Position numbers and translations under genes: made by a program. Of a stretch of DNA of 64,000 nucleotides, positions 47,707-55,448 are shown piece by piece. Source of the stretch: Solirubrobacter deserti. GTDB taxonomy: Bacteria > Actinomycetota > Thermoleophilia > Solirubrobacterales > Solirubrobacteraceae. Below the pieces are notes generated by a model. That model was given only the letters and a program-made list of their open reading frames with translations. It was not told the origin of the DNA and searched no databases. Every line of letters starts with the position of its first letter. Position 1 is the stretch's first letter. The DNA lies in assembly GCF_027587175.1 (NCBI RefSeq), contig NZ_JAPCID010000030.1, positions 1 to 64,000 on the forward strand. Reading direction: 5' to 3'.

Positions 47707-48950
47707 GTGACGCTCTTCGAGGGACTCGTGTCGACGGCGGCGCCGCTGGCGGAGCGGATGCGTCCGCGCAACCTCGACGAGGTCGTCGGGCAGCGGGAGC
47801 TGACCGACCCCGCCGGGACGCTGCGGCGGGCGCTCGCGTCCGGGCAGCCGCACTCGTTGATCCTATGGGGCCCGCCAGGGTGCGGGAAGACGACGATCGC
47901 CCAGGCGATCGCGCGGGAGAGCGCGGCCGCGTTCGAGTCGCTGAACGCGGTGACGGACGGGATCGCCGATCTGCGCAAGATCGTCGCCCGCGCGACGGAG
48001 CGCCGTGCCATGGGACAGATGACGATCCTGTTCATCGACGAGATCGCGCGCTGGTCGAAGTCCCAGCAGGACGCGCTGTTGCCGCACGTCGAGAACGGCA
48101 CCATCACGCTGCTGGGCGCCACCACCGAGCATCCTGGGCACGAGATCGTCCGCGCGCTGCGGTCGCGGCTGAAGATCTATCCGCTCACGCCGCTGTCGGA
48201 CGACGACCTGCGCGAGGTCATCGAGCGCGCGCTCGCCGATCCCGAGCGCGGCCTCGGCGGCGCCCACACGCTCAGCGAGCCGGCGCTCGCGCGGTTGCTG
48301 GTCCACGCCGACGGCGACGCCCGCTCTGCGCTCAACGCGCTGCAGGATGCGGCCACGACCAAGCCGCAAGGCGGCGAGATCGACGAGCAGCACCTCGTCG
48401 GCGCCCTCGGCAGCCGGCCCGGCACCTACAGCCGCAAGGACGAGTACTACGCGATCATCAGCGCGCTCATCAAGAGCATCCGCGGCTCGGACACGGACGC
48501 GTCGCTGTACTGGCTCGCGCGGCTCAAGCACGGCGGGGCTGACCCGAAGGTCATCGCGCGCCGGCTGATCGTCGCGGCCGGGGAGGAGATCGGCACCGCC
48601 GCTCCGGGCGCGATCGCGGTCGCCAACTCGGCGTTCGACGCCGTGGAGCGCGTCGGCGCCCCCGAGTGCTGGATCCCGCTCGCGGCGGTGACAGCTACCT
48701 CGCGCAGTCACCCAAGAGCTGGGCGGCCTACCACGGCCTCAAGGCGGCCGAGGCGCTCGTCGCGTCCACGCCGGCCTACCCGGTGCCGCCGCACCTGCGC
48801 AACGCGAGCACCGCCGTGGACGAGCAACTCGGTCACGGCCGCGGCTACGTGCACGCGTCCCAGCCCGGCGGCGACCGGGTCCAGTTCATGCCGGACGCGC
48901 TGCGCAGCACCCGGCTCTATCAGCCCTCGGGCTCGGGTCGCGACCGCTAG
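47707..48950 (+). CDS. rarA: RarA-type AAA+ recombination factor, apparently frameshifted near the 3' end
   Basis: RarA (MgsA) acts at stalled replication forks as a clamp-loader-like AAA+ ATPase. From GTG 47707 the protein opens MTLFEGLVSTAAPLAERMRP, as usual for the family; an ATG at 47626 would add 27 residues of non-conserved sequence. Walker A is GPPGCGKT (residues 55-62) and Walker B is ILFIDEI (107-113), followed by a KSQQDALLPHVE block. The frame fits until WIPLAAVT at about 48690, after which the family's YLAxxPKSxAAY motif appears in another frame as SYLAQSPKSWAAYHG and runs to TAG 48950. One missing base near 48685-48700 explains this and would give 414 residues. As written, the first frame runs on as non-RarA sequence to 49062. 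The 3' end overlaps the convergent permease by CTAG. Confidence 0.85.
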
Positions 48951-49777
48951 CCGCGCCGGAGGGCGAGGACGCCGCGCGGGCCGAACAGGTACGCGAGCCC
49001 GAACAGCACGGTCAGGACGACCACGATCATGCCGCCCGTGGAGGCGTCGAGGTGGTAGCTGAGGTAGGTGCCGAGCACCGTGGAGAGCACGCCCGTGCCG
49101 ATCGCGAGCATCAGCAGCCGGTCGAAGCGGTCGGTCAACAGGTAGGCCGTGGCGCCCGGGGTGATGAGCATCGCAACGACGAGCACGATGCCGACGGCCT
49201 GCAGCGCGACGATCACCGTCAGCGCGAGTGCGCCGAGCAGGACCATCTCCAGCCGCCGCGGGGAGATGCCGATCGCGTGCGCGTGGACGGGATCGAACGC
49301 GTAGAGCACGAGCGACTTGCGCAGCAGCAGGAGCACGACGACCACAAGCACGCCGAGCACGAGCACCTGGAGGATGTCGCCGTCGCTGACGCCGAGGACG
49401 TTGCCGAACAGGATGTGGAAGAGGTCGACCTGGGACGGGATCACGCTCACGAGCACGAGGCCGAGCGCGAACAGGCCGGTGAAGACGATGCCGATGGCGG
49501 CGTCCTCCTTCACCCGGCTCGTGCGGTTCAGGCCGCCGATCAGGCCGACTGCGCCCGCGCCGAAGATGAACGCGCCCGCGGCGAACGGCGCGCCGATCAC
49601 GTAGCTGAGCACCACGCCCGGCAACACGGCGTGCGAGACCGCGTCGCCCATCAGCGACCAGCCGAGCAGCGTCAGCCAGCACGAGAGGACGGCGCACGCG
49701 ATGCCGACGACCACCGCGACGAGCATCGCGCGCTGCATGAACTCGAACGTCAGCGGGTCGATCAGCCAGTCGATCAT
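48947..49777 (-). CDS. Metal ABC transporter permease (ZnuB/MntB/SitC type)
   Basis: The 276-residue product has about eight hydrophobic segments and the ABC-3 permease signatures LGWSLMGDAVSHAVLPGVVL and AIGISPRRLEMVLLGALAL. It moves the metal released by the binding lipoprotein across the cytoplasmic membrane, powered by the adjacent ATPase. The ATG overlaps the ATPase stop by ATGA. It is the third gene of the operon binding protein, ATPase, permease. Its stop codon interlocks with that of rarA on the other strand, so there is no room for a terminator between the two genes. Confidence 0.95.
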   Translation of the reverse strand: MIDWLIDPLTFEFMQRAMLVAVVVGIACAVLSCWLTLLGWSLMGDAVSHAVLPGVVLSYVIGAPFAAGAFIFGAGAVGLIGGLNRTSRVKEDAAIGIVFTGLFALGLVLVSVIPSQVDLFHILFGNVLGVSDGDILQVLVLGVLVVVVLLLLRKSLVLYAFDPVHAHAIGISPRRLEMVLLGALALTVIVALQAVGIVLVVAMLITPGATAYLLTDRFDRLLMLAIGTGVLSTVLGTYLSYHLDASTGGMIVVVLTVLFGLAYLFGPRGVLALRRG

Positions 49778-50514
49778 GCGCGCAGGGCCTCCTGCGGCAC
49801 GAAGCCGCCGAAGGCCTCGGCCAGCAGGTCGGGGCGCAGGACGTCGTCGGCGTCGCCGTGGGCGATGATGCGGCGGTTGATCAGCGCGACGCGGTCGCAC
49901 AACGCGGGCACGGCCACGAGGTCGTGCGTGGAGACGACGATCGTGCGGCCCTCGGCGGCCAGGTCGCGCAGCAGCTCGGTGATCGTGGCCTCGCTGCGCT
50001 TGTCGACGCCCGCAAACGGCTCATCCAGGAACAGCAGCTCCGCGCCCTGGGCCAGGCCACGGGCGACGAACGCGCGCTTGCGCTGGCCGCCGGACAGCGC
50101 GCCGATCTGGCGGTCGCGCAGGTCGAGCAGCTCCACGCGCTCGAGCGCCTCGCTGACGCGCCGGCGGTCCTCCTCGCGCGTGCGCCGGCGCCAGCCCATC
50201 TGGCCGTAGCGGCCCATGGTGACGACGTCCTCGACCGAGACCGGGAAGGCCCAGTCGACGTCCTCGTTCTGCGGGGCATAGGCGACGCGGCCGGCGCGGC
50301 GGGCGCGCTCGGGGTCGGCGCCGTACAGGCGGACCTCGCCGGCGTCGACCTTCACGAGCCCCATGAGCGCCTTGAACAGCGTCGACTTGCCCGAGCCGTT
50401 CATGCCGATCAGCCCGTGCACGAGCCCGGGCTCGACCGTGAAGTCGAGGTCGTCGAGCGCGAGCGTGTCGCCGTAGCTGACGGTCAGGCCGGAGGCGGTG
50501 ATGGCGTCGGTCAT
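49774..50514 (-). CDS. Metal ABC transporter ATP-binding protein
   Basis: The 246-residue ATPase shows Walker A GMNGSGKST (residues 37-45), a Q-loop in APQNEDVDWAFPVSVEDVV, signature LSGGQRKR (140-147), Walker B LLFLDEP (160-166) and the switch His197 in VVSTHDL. The VDWAFPVSVEDVVTMGRYG stretch is characteristic of the Mn/Zn/Fe-chelate uptake subfamily. It overlaps the binding-protein gene upstream and the permease gene downstream by four bases each, so the stoichiometry is set by coupled translation. Confidence 0.96.
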   Translation of the reverse strand: MTDAITASGLTVSYGDTLALDDLDFTVEPGLVHGLIGMNGSGKSTLFKALMGLVKVDAGEVRLYGADPERARRAGRVAYAPQNEDVDWAFPVSVEDVVTMGRYGQMGWRRRTREEDRRRVSEALERVELLDLRDRQIGALSGGQRKRAFVARGLAQGAELLFLDEPFAGVDKRSEATITELLRDLAAEGRTIVVSTHDLVAVPALCDRVALINRRIIAHGDADDVLRPDLLAEAFGGFVPQEALRA

Positions 50515-51425
50515 GTGGAGGCTCCCGTGAGGCCGGCGATGATGGTCTGCGCGTCGCGGCGCAGGAGATCGAGGTAGGTGGGGACCGGGCCGTCGGCCTG
50601 CGAGAGCGAGTCGACGTACAGCGCGCCCGCGAAGCGCGCGCCGGACTCGTTCGCGACCTGCTTCATGGCCTCGTCGCTCACCGTCGACTCGCAGAAGACG
50701 GCGGGCACCTGGCGCTCGCGCACGAAGTTCACGGTGCCGGCGATCTGCTGCGGCGTGCCCTCCTGCTCGGCGTTGACCGGCCACAGGTACTGCTCGGTCA
50801 GGCCGAAGTCGCGCGCCATGTAGGAGAACGCGCCCTCGCAACTCACCAGCGCGCGGCGCTGCGGCGGCAGCGCGGCCAGCTCGCGCTTCACGAGCGCCCC
50901 GACCTCGTCCAGCGCACCGCTGTACTCGCGCGCGTTGGCGGCGTACACGGCCGCACCCGCCGGGTCGAGGTCGGTCAGCGCCTTGCGGATGTTCTCGACG
51001 TAAATTTTCGCGTTGGAGACCGACATCCACGCGTGCGGGTTCGGCTTGCCCGCGTACTCGCTCTCGCCGGCGATCGGGATCGGCTGGACGCCCGTCGAGA
51101 GCGTCACGCTCTTGGCGTCGGCGAGGTCGACGAACTGCTCGAACCAGCGCTCCAGCCCCATGCCGTTCTGCAGGACGAGGTCGGAGGTGGCCGCGTTCTT
51201 GAGGTCGGACGGCGTCGGCTCATAGCCGTGGATCTCGGCGCCGGGCTTGGTGATCGACGCGACCTCGATCCGGTCGCCGCCGACCTGCCGGACCATGTCC
51301 GCGACCACCGTGAACGTGGTCAGCACCTTCGGCTTCCCCGAGTCGGCGTCGTCCGTGGCGCCGCAGCCGGAGAGCGCGAGCGCGAGGGCTCCCACGGCCA
51401 CGATCCATCGGAGCGAGTTAGACAT
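50511..51425 (-). CDS. Metal-binding lipoprotein of Mn/Fe-type ABC transporter (cluster A-I)
   Basis: The 304-residue product has a lipoprotein signal with lipobox LSGC (Cys21). Family alignment gives metal ligands His66 (GAEIHGYEP), His131 (NPHAWMS), Glu197 (CEGAFSYMARDFG) and Asp272 (YVDSLS). The His-His-Glu-Asp set is that of PsaA/MntC/SitA proteins that bind manganese or ferrous iron. Zinc-type ZnuA proteins have a third His and usually a His-rich loop, neither of which is present. Manganese is the best guess. It is the first gene of the three-gene operon, and its start codon lies within a large inverted repeat that is probably the control site. Confidence 0.94.
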   Translation of the reverse strand: MSNSLRWIVAVGALALALSGCGATDDADSGKPKVLTTFTVVADMVRQVGGDRIEVASITKPGAEIHGYEPTPSDLKNAATSDLVLQNGMGLERWFEQFVDLADAKSVTLSTGVQPIPIAGESEYAGKPNPHAWMSVSNAKIYVENIRKALTDLDPAGAAVYAANAREYSGALDEVGALVKRELAALPPQRRALVSCEGAFSYMARDFGLTEQYLWPVNAEQEGTPQQIAGTVNFVRERQVPAVFCESTVSDEAMKQVANESGARFAGALYVDSLSQADGPVPTYLDLLRRDAQTIIAGLTGAST

Positions 51426-51457
51426 GGCTAAAAATCTAGCGCATGACGTCTAACTCG
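51414..51457 (-). promoter_or_regulatory. Inverted repeat and -10 box at the start of the metal transporter operon
   Basis: CGAGTTAGAC (51414-51423) and GTCTAACTCG (51448-51457) are perfect 10 bp inverted arms with 24 bases between them. On the minus strand the interval contains TAGATT (51438-51433), seven bases before the ATG at 51425, so the -10 box and the probable leaderless start site sit inside the repeat. A smaller imperfect repeat (ATGCGCTA against TAGCCAT) lies within it. This layout fits a repressor operator, probably for a DtxR/MntR- or Fur-type metal sensor; no such regulator gene is in the window. Confidence 0.6.
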
Positions 51458-51463
51458 GTCGCG

Positions 51464-52900
51464 TTACGCGGCTGAAGCAGCGCTCCGGCGTCGTCTCGGC
51501 GGCTTGCCGCCCGCGGCTTCCACGAGTTCGGCCAGCGCCTCACGCAGGGCCTGGCCGAAGTCCTCGATGTCGGTGAGGGTGTCGTAGTCGCCGAGCAGGC
51601 CGAAGTCCATCCGGCCGTTGTAGGACATGACCGCGACGGCGAGCGACTGGTTCTCGGGCAGGAACGCGACCGGGAACAGGTCCTCGAGCTCGCGGCCGAG
51701 CACATACAGCGGAAGCTGCGGGCCGGGCACGTTCGTGACGAGCAGGTTGAACAGGCGCGTGGAGAACTGCAGGCGCGACGCCTGGGCGAGGATCGTCGGC
51801 GGGGCGAGCGCCTCGAGGCCGACGATCGCGTCGGCACCGACGGCCTGCTTGGAGCTCTTGAGGTCCTCCATCGCGTGGCGCACGACGCGCAGCCGGGCGA
51901 CCGGGTCCTCGACGTAGACCGGCAGCGGGCCGCGCATCACCACGATGCGGTTGCCGAGCTGGCCGTGCTCGTCCTTGGCCCGGACGGACACGGGAACGAG
52001 CGCCCGCAGCTCCAGCCCTTCGGTACGGACGCCGTGGGAGCGCAGCCAGGTGCGCAACCCGCCGGCCACGACGGTGAGCACGACATCGTTGACCGTGCCG
52101 CCGAGCGTGTTCTTGACGAGCTTGAAGTCGCTCAGGTCGTTGCGGACGAACGAGAGCCGGCGGTGCGGGCCGATCGGCACGTTGAGCGGCGTTTCGGGCG
52201 CCGGGTTCAGGCCCGCCCACGCGACCTCGCCGATGCCCTCCAGCGCCTCCTTGACGTGGTCGAGCGTCGAACCGGGGTGCGTCGCGGCGCCGACCGCGCC
52301 GGCGGCGACGTCGAACGGGAGCTTGAGCAGCCCTTTGACCCCGCGCGCGGCCAGCGCCAGCGGGGCCGGTTCGGGCTTGGCCGCCCATGGCTCGCCCTCG
52401 TGCGGCGCGATCTGCGGGACCGGCTCGAGGTCGAACATCACGGTCATCAGATCCACGCCGGACACGCCGTCCACCAGCGCGTGATGCGTCTTGGAGATCA
52501 ACGCGAAGCGGTTGCCCTCGAGGCCCTGGACGAGCCACAGCTCCCACAGCGGCTTCGCGCGGTCCAGCCGCTGCGAGTGGATGCGGGCGGCGAGCGCGCG
52601 CAGCTGTTCCTCGCTCCCGGGGTTCGGCAGCGCGGTGTGGCGCACGTGGTACTCGAGGTTGAACGTCGGGTCGTCGACCCAGATCGGCCGGCCCGTCTCC
52701 AGCGGCGGGAACGCGAGCTTGTGCCGGTAGCGGGGCACGAGGTGCAGCCGCGACCGAATGTGGTTGAGGAAGTCCTCGTACGACGGCGGCGGGCCTTCGA
52801 AGATCAGCACCGCGCCGATGTGCATGTGGCTGTTCGCCCGTTCCTGAGCCAGGAACGAGGCATCCACGGCTGAGAGCCGGTCTCCGTGCGCCTGCGCCAT
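51464..52900 (-). CDS. Wax ester synthase/diacylglycerol acyltransferase (WS/DGAT)
   Basis: The 478-residue product is a full-length bifunctional acyltransferase that joins acyl-CoA to a fatty alcohol or diacylglycerol, making wax esters or triacylglycerol. The catalytic HHALVDG motif is at residues 139-145. Other family blocks are the PLWELWLVQGL segment before it, NDVVLTVVAGGLRTWL in the second half, and the NVPGPQLPLYVLG segment near the C-terminus. It has no signal peptide; members are soluble or membrane-associated. It begins 12 bases after the TauE gene and ends 38 bases before the metal transporter gene. The nearby acyl-CoA dehydrogenase may share its substrates. Confidence 0.95.
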   Translation of the reverse strand: MAQAHGDRLSAVDASFLAQERANSHMHIGAVLIFEGPPPSYEDFLNHIRSRLHLVPRYRHKLAFPPLETGRPIWVDDPTFNLEYHVRHTALPNPGSEEQLRALAARIHSQRLDRAKPLWELWLVQGLEGNRFALISKTHHALVDGVSGVDLMTVMFDLEPVPQIAPHEGEPWAAKPEPAPLALAARGVKGLLKLPFDVAAGAVGAATHPGSTLDHVKEALEGIGEVAWAGLNPAPETPLNVPIGPHRRLSFVRNDLSDFKLVKNTLGGTVNDVVLTVVAGGLRTWLRSHGVRTEGLELRALVPVSVRAKDEHGQLGNRIVVMRGPLPVYVEDPVARLRVVRHAMEDLKSSKQAVGADAIVGLEALAPPTILAQASRLQFSTRLFNLLVTNVPGPQLPLYVLGRELEDLFPVAFLPENQSLAVAVMSYNGRMDFGLLGDYDTLTDIEDFGQALREALAELVEAAGGKPPRRRRSAASAA

Positions 52901-52912
52901 CCCCGCGGGAGC

Positions 52913-53626
52913 CTAACTGAGCGCTCCGATCAACCCAACCACGACCGCGACGAGCATCACACCGGTTAACACCCGCTCGTAGTGCGGGCTGGCCGCGAGG
53001 CGGGTGAACCCGCGTCGCCCGATCAAGTGCGCGACAACCACCGCGGGCAGCAGGCCGAGCACGAGCGCGCCGTCGGGCGCGACGATGTCGCCGGAGGAGA
53101 CGAGCGCGAAGGCGCCGAGCGCCGCGAGGCCGATGAAGCAGACCGTGAGCGTGTCGCGCACCTGCTCGGGCGGCGCGCCGCGGCCGAGCAGGTGCAGCAG
53201 GATGGGCGGGCCGTTGGTGGACGTGGTCGTCGTGAGCGCACCCGCGGCGAGCCCGGCGACGGACGGGGGGATGTGCGCGGTGGTGATCCGGCGAGCGAGC
53301 AGCGTCGCGAGCACGCCGAGCGTCACCGCTACCTGCAGCGCGACCTCGGGCAGCGCGCGCAGGGCCACGACACCCGCGAACGCTCCGGGCACCGCGAACA
53401 GCAGGATGACCACCGCCGCCCGCTTGAGCGGCTGCGGCGTGCGGTGCTCGGTCATCAGCGTGAGCAGGTTCACCTCGAGCCCGAGCAGGAGCAACAGCAC
53501 CACCGCCGGCTCGGCACCCACCGCCGCGAACACGAGCGGCGCGGCGACGAGGCTGAACCCGAACCCGGTCGCGGCCTGCAACATCGTCCCGACGAACACG
53601 GACACACACGCGGCGGCAAGAAGCAC
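52913..53626 (-). CDS. TauE/SafE family (TSUP) membrane transporter
   Basis: The 237-residue product begins at GTG 53626 and has about eight hydrophobic segments. The two halves each contain a TSUP-type turn: GTMLQAATGFGFSLVAAPLV near the start and GALTTTTSTNGPPILLHLLG in the middle, the family's most conserved loops. TauE/SafE proteins export sulfite, sulfonates or related organic anions; the substrate here cannot be told. A 21-base palindrome lies 11 bases upstream of the start. The gene is followed after 12 bases by the WS/DGAT gene, probably as one operon. Confidence 0.88.
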   Translation of the reverse strand: MLLAAACVSVFVGTMLQAATGFGFSLVAAPLVFAAVGAEPAVVLLLLLGLEVNLLTLMTEHRTPQPLKRAAVVILLFAVPGAFAGVVALRALPEVALQVAVTLGVLATLLARRITTAHIPPSVAGLAAGALTTTTSTNGPPILLHLLGRGAPPEQVRDTLTVCFIGLAALGAFALVSSGDIVAPDGALVLGLLPAVVVAHLIGRRGFTRLAASPHYERVLTGVMLVAVVVGLIGALS

Positions 53627-53637
53627 GCCACCAACAT

Positions 53638-53658
53638 AAAGAGGGACAGTCCCTCTTT
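53638..53658. repeat. Palindrome copy 1 (possible REP-like element)
   Basis: AAAGAGGGAC and GTCCCTCTTT are perfect 10 bp arms around a single central base. It lies just upstream of the TauE gene on the minus strand. Nineteen bases beginning at 53643 are identical to copy 2, 76 bases away in the same orientation. Confidence 0.75.
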
Positions 53659-53706
53659 AGGAAACGGCACCGCACAGAGCCAAAAACCGGTCGTGGACGG
53701 CGGGCG

Positions 53707-53741
53707 GGAACCTAAAAGGGGACAGTCCCTCTTTAGGTTCC
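53707..53741. repeat. Palindrome copy 2 (possible REP-like element or terminator)
   Basis: A 35-base palindrome centred at 53724 has outer arms GGAACCTAAA and TTTAGGTTCC and an inner GGGAC/GTCCC stem, with one mismatch and one G-T wobble. It overlaps the stop codon of the minus-strand gene at 53733 and may serve as its terminator. Confidence 0.75.
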
Positions 53742-54056
53742 GGAGTCGCGCCAGCCCATGAAGGCGCGGGCGGCCGCGGCCTTGGGCGTGAGCGGAAGCG
53801 GCACCGGGGCCGGCGCCGGCGGCGCGGCGGGTGCGGGCAGAACGAGGGTCGGCTCCTCCTCGTACTCCGCGTCGTCGCTCGCGGTGGACACGTGCCACAT
53901 GGCGAGCAGCGGGCCGCCACACACGACGAAGGCCGCGACGCCGAACGTCACGGGCGTCGCCGGCCAGGCCTCGGAGAGCCAGCCGGCGATGGCGGCGGCG
54001 AGGAAGACCGGGGCGGAGAGGGCAGCGAGGAGGGAGAGCGCACGCGGGGACGTCAC
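53733..54056 (-). CDS. Small membrane protein of unknown function
   Basis: From GTG 54056 the product is 107 residues. An in-frame TTG at 54113 would add 19 basic residues but would overlap the divergent permease start. Two hydrophobic segments are visible, at about residues 5-27 and 35-56, followed by an acidic patch DDAEYEEEP, a Pro/Ala-rich linker and a C-terminal AAARAFMGWRDSGT. This layout suggests a membrane-anchored protein with a flexible tail. I do not recognise a family. The stop codon lies in palindrome copy 2. Confidence 0.6.
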   Translation of the reverse strand: MTSPRALSLLAALSAPVFLAAAIAGWLSEAWPATPVTFGVAAFVVCGGPLLAMWHVSTASDDAEYEEEPTLVLPAPAAPPAPAPVPLPLTPKAAAARAFMGWRDSGT

Positions 54057-54112
54057 GCGAACACGTATCGGCCACAAGCGTGAACGGCTTGACAGGCGGG
54101 TACGGGCCGTCA

Positions 54113-55441
54113 ATGGCTGCCTACGCGGACACAGCCGGCCCCAACGAGCGCGAGGGAAGCCCGCTCGCCGCCGGGATCACGAAGAAGACCCTGCTGCTGT
54201 TCATCGTCGGGGACATCCTCGGCGGCGGCATCTACGCGCGGACGGGCGAGGTCGCGGGCGAGATCGGCGGCGCGATCTGGACGGGCTTCCTGGTCGCCGC
54301 GATCGTCGCCGCGTTCACGGCCGCTTCCTACGCCGAGCTCGTCTCCAAGTACCCGCAGGCCGCCGGCGCCGCGCTGTACATCCACAAGGCGTTCAAGACC
54401 GACCTGCTGACGTTCGTGGTCGCGTTCGCGGTCATGTGCTCGGGCCTGGCGTCCGCCGCCGCGCTCGCGACCGCGTTCGGCGGCGACTACCTGAGCCAGT
54501 TCGTGGAGCTGCCGCAGATCCTCGTCGGGCTCGTCGTGATCGGCGTCGTGACCGCGATCAACTTCCGCGGGATCAAGGAGTCAGCCGGCTTCAACGTCGT
54601 CTGCACGCTGATCGAGATCGCCGGCCTGTTCCTGGTGGTCGTGATCGGCGCGACGTTCCTGTTCGACGGCGGCGGCGACCCCGGTGCCGCGCTCGAGTTC
54701 AAAGACGACGCCACGCCCGCGCTGCTGATGGTCGCCGGCGCGTCGATCGCGTTCTACGCGCTGATCGGCTTCGAGGACGCGGTCAACGTCGCGGAGGAGA
54801 CCAAGGACGCCACGAGGTCGTTCCCGCGCACGCTCTTTACCGGCCTCGCCATCGCCGGCGCCGTCTACCTGCTCGTGACGCTGATCGCCGGCATGGCCGT
54901 GCCCGCGGACACGCTGGCGGGCTCCGACGGCCCGCTGCTCGAGGTCGTCGCGCTCGGCCCGCTCGCGCTCAACAGCAAGGTATTCGCCGCCATCGCCCTG
55001 TTCGCGCTCATCAACGGCTGCCTGCTCAACCTCATCATGGCCAGCCGCCTGATGTACGGCATGGCGCGGGAGAAGGTCGTCCCCGAGGTGCTCGGCACGG
55101 TGCACCGCGGCCGCCGCACGCCGTGGGTGGCGATCGCGTTCACCGCCTCCATCGCCGCCGTGCTGGTGATCATCGGCGACCTCTCGACGCTCGCCGACAC
55201 CACCGTGCTCCTGCTGCTGCTGGTCTTCATCGGCGTCCACGTCGCGCTGCTCAAGCTGCGCTCGGAGACCGTCGAGCACGACCACTACCGGGCCCCGACC
55301 GCGCTCCCGTACCTGGGCATCATCACCTGCGCCGGCCTGGCCGTCCAGTCCGTGACCGACGACCCGCAGCTCGTGCTCTGGGCGGGCGGGCTGATCGTCT
55401 TCGGTCTGATCCTGTGGGTGATCGAGCGCGCCGTGCGATGA
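54113..55441 (+). CDS. APC superfamily amino acid permease
   Basis: The 442-residue product has about twelve hydrophobic segments. The first contains the APC signature LLLFIVGDILGGGIYARTGEV, with the Gly-rich unwound helix that binds the substrate backbone. Further family blocks are SYAELVSKYPQAAGAALYIH in helix 2, IAFYALIGFEDAVNVAEETK in helix 6 and the loop after it, and ASRLMYGMAREKVVPEVLG in helix 8. It probably imports an amino acid or amine; the specificity is unknown. The gene ends seven bases before the acyl-CoA dehydrogenase ATG, so the two are likely co-transcribed. Confidence 0.92.
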   Translation: MAAYADTAGPNEREGSPLAAGITKKTLLLFIVGDILGGGIYARTGEVAGEIGGAIWTGFLVAAIVAAFTAASYAELVSKYPQAAGAALYIHKAFKTDLLTFVVAFAVMCSGLASAAALATAFGGDYLSQFVELPQILVGLVVIGVVTAINFRGIKESAGFNVVCTLIEIAGLFLVVVIGATFLFDGGGDPGAALEFKDDATPALLMVAGASIAFYALIGFEDAVNVAEETKDATRSFPRTLFTGLAIAGAVYLLVTLIAGMAVPADTLAGSDGPLLEVVALGPLALNSKVFAAIALFALINGCLLNLIMASRLMYGMAREKVVPEVLGTVHRGRRTPWVAIAFTASIAAVLVIIGDLSTLADTTVLLLLLVFIGVHVALLKLRSETVEHDHYRAPTALPYLGIITCAGLAVQSVTDDPQLVLWAGGLIVFGLILWVIERAVR

Positions 55442-55448
55442 TCGACCG

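Noticed and set aside
54089-54094. TTGACA as a -35 box for the APC permease
   Set aside because: No -10 hexamer lies 16-18 bases downstream before the gene, and the spacing would put the start site inside the coding sequence.
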